Source: UBA4738 sp002413305
Lineage (GTDB): Bacteria; Actinomycetota; UBA4738
Direction: 5' to 3'
Assembly (NCBI GenBank): GCA_036847185.1
Contig: DAIUAM010000091.1
Coordinates: 1-7,892 of the forward strand
DNA length: 7,892 nt
Within the stretch, counting starts at the first letter, position 1. Each line of letters begins with the position of its first letter. Below, piece by piece: positions 6,475-7,892 of this stretch. The translations under genes and the position numbers were made by a program. The notes beneath the pieces were generated by a model that saw only the letters and a program-made list of their open reading frames with translations, had not been told where the DNA came from and ran no database searches.

Positions 6475-7824
6475 ATGAGGGTCATCGCGTTGGTCGACGG
6501 TGAGCACTACCCGCCCGTCACCCGGTGGGCGATCGAACGGGCCCGGGCGATGGGCCTGGACGTCGTCGCCGCGCTTCTCGTCGGCGGAGGGGAGAAGCTC
6601 GACGTGGGTGGGTCGCTGGACCTCGGGGACGTCCCCGTGACCCGGGCCGGGCCCGACCGGATGCGGGCGCTTCAGGATGCGCTGCAGGCCGCGCGACCCG
6701 ACGGCGTGCTGGACCTGTCCGACGAGCCCGTCCTCGGTGACCGGCAGCGCTTCGAGCTGGCCGCGGCGACCCTGGCGCTCGGGCTCCCGTACCTGGGCCC
6801 GGATTTTCGGTTCGACCCGCCGATCACCGAGGAAGGGTTGCCGGCGGCGACGATCGCCGTGATCGGCACAGGGAAGCGGGTGGCGAAGACCGCGATCGGC
6901 GGGCATCTGGCCCGGCTGGCGGCCGCGGACGGCCGGCGGCCGTGGATCGTGGCGATGGGCCGGGGCGGTCCGGACGCTCCGGTCGTGGCCGGCTCCGGGG
7001 ACGTGAGCCTGGACGCGCTCCTGGCCCTGGCCGACCGCGGCGAGCACGCGGCTTCGGACTACCTCGAGGACGCCCTGACCTCTGGGGTTCCCACGGTCGG
7101 GGCCAGGCGATGCGGTGGCGGGCTGGGCGGGAAACCGTTCGCCTCCAACGTCGCCGAGGCAGCCCGCCTGGCCGCTTCGAACGGTGCCGACCCGGTGATC
7201 CTGGAGGGCAGCGGCGCGTCGGTCCCCACCGTCCCGTGGGACGCGGGAGTGCTGGCGATCCCGGCCGGCCTGGACCCCGAGCTGCTGGGCGGTCACCTCG
7301 GTCCCCTCCGGATATTGCTTTCGGACCTCGCAGTCTTTATGATTGGTGTCGGCCCGACCGCCGGGCCGGACAACCTTTCCGCTCTCCAGTCCCTGGTTCG
7401 TCGGCTGCGTCCCCACATGCGGGTAGCCGTAGCGGAGCTCCAGCCGGTCGCACTCAGCGACGTGAGCGGGAAGGACGTGTTCTTCGCCACCACTGCGGGC
7501 CCGGGGCCCGCGGAACGGCTCTCGGAGCAACTCCAGCGAACGTCCGGGTGCCGGGTGGTGAAGGTCTCGTCGAAGCTGGCGGACCGGGCCGGACTGGAGG
7601 CGGATCTCGCCTCTGCCCCGCCGTTCGACGTGCTGCTCACCGAGCTGAAGGCGGCCGCGGTGGACGTGGCGGCGCGGAGAGCCGTGGAGCGCGGCGCCGA
7701 GGTGGCCTTCGTGGACAACCGGCCGGCATCGGCCGGAGGAGACGGGGATGTGGACGACCTCCTGCGGGACGTCGTCGGGCTGGCGGCCGAACGTGCCGGC
7801 CAGCGATTGAAGGAAGCGACGTAA
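6475..7824 (+). CDS. cpgS: Cyclic 2,3-diphosphoglycerate synthetase homologue
   Basis: The archaeal family enzyme uses ATP to form an intramolecular phosphoanhydride in 2,3-diphosphoglycerate, giving cyclic 2,3-DPG. The 449-residue protein starts MRVIALVDGEHYPPVTRWAI, matching the family's hallmark N-terminal VDGEHYPP. An N-terminal domain (about 1-120) includes VLDLSDEPVLGDR. A nucleotide-binding domain follows with the P-loop IGTGKRVAKTAIGGH at 130-144. Then come RRCGGGLGGKPFASNVAEAA at 211-230 and ILEGSGASVPTVPWDAG near 242-258. Odd: the P-loop has Ala137 where Walker A (GxxxxGK[ST]) normally has Gly. ATG 6475 is the only sensible start. GGAGG at 6456-6460 lies 14 nt upstream, rather far, and is partly in a hairpin. 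The gene lies 50 nt after the phosphoesterase and 2 nt before the next gene, which looks like the kinase making its substrate. The family match is from memory; the product could differ in a bacterium. Confidence 0.85.
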   Translation: MRVIALVDGEHYPPVTRWAIERARAMGLDVVAALLVGGGEKLDVGGSLDLGDVPVTRAGPDRMRALQDALQAARPDGVLDLSDEPVLGDRQRFELAAATLALGLPYLGPDFRFDPPITEEGLPAATIAVIGTGKRVAKTAIGGHLARLAAADGRRPWIVAMGRGGPDAPVVAGSGDVSLDALLALADRGEHAASDYLEDALTSGVPTVGARRCGGGLGGKPFASNVAEAARLAASNGADPVILEGSGASVPTVPWDAGVLAIPAGLDPELLGGHLGPLRILLSDLAVFMIGVGPTAGPDNLSALQSLVRRLRPHMRVAVAELQPVALSDVSGKDVFFATTAGPGPAERLSEQLQRTSGCRVVKVSSKLADRAGLEADLASAPPFDVLLTELKAAAVDVAARRAVERGAEVAFVDNRPASAGGDGDVDDLLRDVVGLAAERAGQRLKEAT

Positions 7825-7826
7825 TC

Positions 7827-7892
7827 GTGCCAACCAACGACAAGGTCATCGTGGTGTCCGACCGGGACCCGGGCCTTCCCTATTCGAAGGGC
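7827..7892 (+). CDS. Probable 2-phosphoglycerate kinase, N-terminal fragment
   Basis: An open frame starts with GTG 2 nt after the synthetase stop and runs to the window edge (22 codons, no stop). AAGGAAG at 7810-7816 is a reasonable ribosome binding site about 10 nt upstream. The peptide contains KVIVVSDRDPGLPYSKG. This resembles the start of 2-phosphoglycerate kinases, whose N-terminal ATP-cone-like region has a basic residue and a PFSKG/PYSKG motif after a short beta strand. That enzyme makes 2,3-diphosphoglycerate from 2-phosphoglycerate and ATP, the substrate of the gene just upstream. The near-overlap suggests co-translation. Only 22 residues are visible, so the call leans on the motif plus the neighbour; another ATP-cone protein is possible. 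Confidence 0.62.
   Translation, partial: MPTNDKVIVVSDRDPGLPYSKG

Noticed and set aside
6253..7833. Minus-strand open frame of 526 codons antisense to the synthetase gene
   Set aside because: Same GC-bias shadow; no motifs, and it lies fully opposite a conserved coding sequence.
1..7892. Search for CRISPR arrays, insertion sequences, attachment sites or tandem repeats
   Set aside because: No regularly spaced repeats, transposase or integrase sequence, or terminal inverted repeats were seen. The tRNA gene at the left edge has no integrase gene nearby within the window.

Overview
The window looks like chromosomal DNA from a high-GC actinobacterium. Reasons: uniformly G/C-ending codons; a tRNA-Arg next to argS with thrC and thrB downstream, an arrangement known from Actinobacteria; a MarP-type membrane serine protease; and two genes that seem to start with almost no 5' leader. 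The proteins do not settle the lineage. An uncultured or deep-branching actinobacterium is my inference.

Layout. Positions 1-55 (minus) hold most of a tRNA-Arg(CCG), cut by the left edge. Positions 56-149 are a divergent promoter region. Positions 150-4353 (plus) are a tight, probably single operon: argS (arginyl-tRNA synthetase), a GNAT N-acetyltransferase, thrC (threonine synthase) and thrB (homoserine kinase). Each junction overlaps or is separated by at most 10 nt, apart from a 2-nt gap before the preferred thrC start. ThrB then ThrC turn homoserine into threonine. The lysA and hom genes that usually sit between argS and thrC in Actinobacteria are absent, and the acetyltransferase occupies their place.

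A 24-nt convergent gap follows. Positions 4378-5550 (minus) encode a MarP-like protein: an N-terminal CvpA-type four-helix membrane domain plus an extracytoplasmic trypsin-like protease with an intact His-Asp-Ser triad and a likely disulfide. A 73-nt divergent region separates it from a plus-strand group: a calcineurin-like metallophosphoesterase (5624-6424), a cyclic 2,3-diphosphoglycerate synthetase homologue (6475-7824), and the first 22 codons of what looks like a 2-phosphoglycerate kinase (7827 to the right edge).

The last group is the most interesting part. 2-phosphoglycerate kinase makes 2,3-diphosphoglycerate from 2-phosphoglycerate, and the synthetase closes it into cyclic 2,3-diphosphoglycerate (cDPG). 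cDPG is known as a thermoprotective, phosphate-storing solute of certain methanogenic archaea. Finding both genes together in a bacterium, directly behind a metallophosphoesterase, suggests a cDPG-type metabolism with its own candidate hydrolase. All intergenic stretches are under 300 nt. Apart from the sites listed I see nothing further in them.
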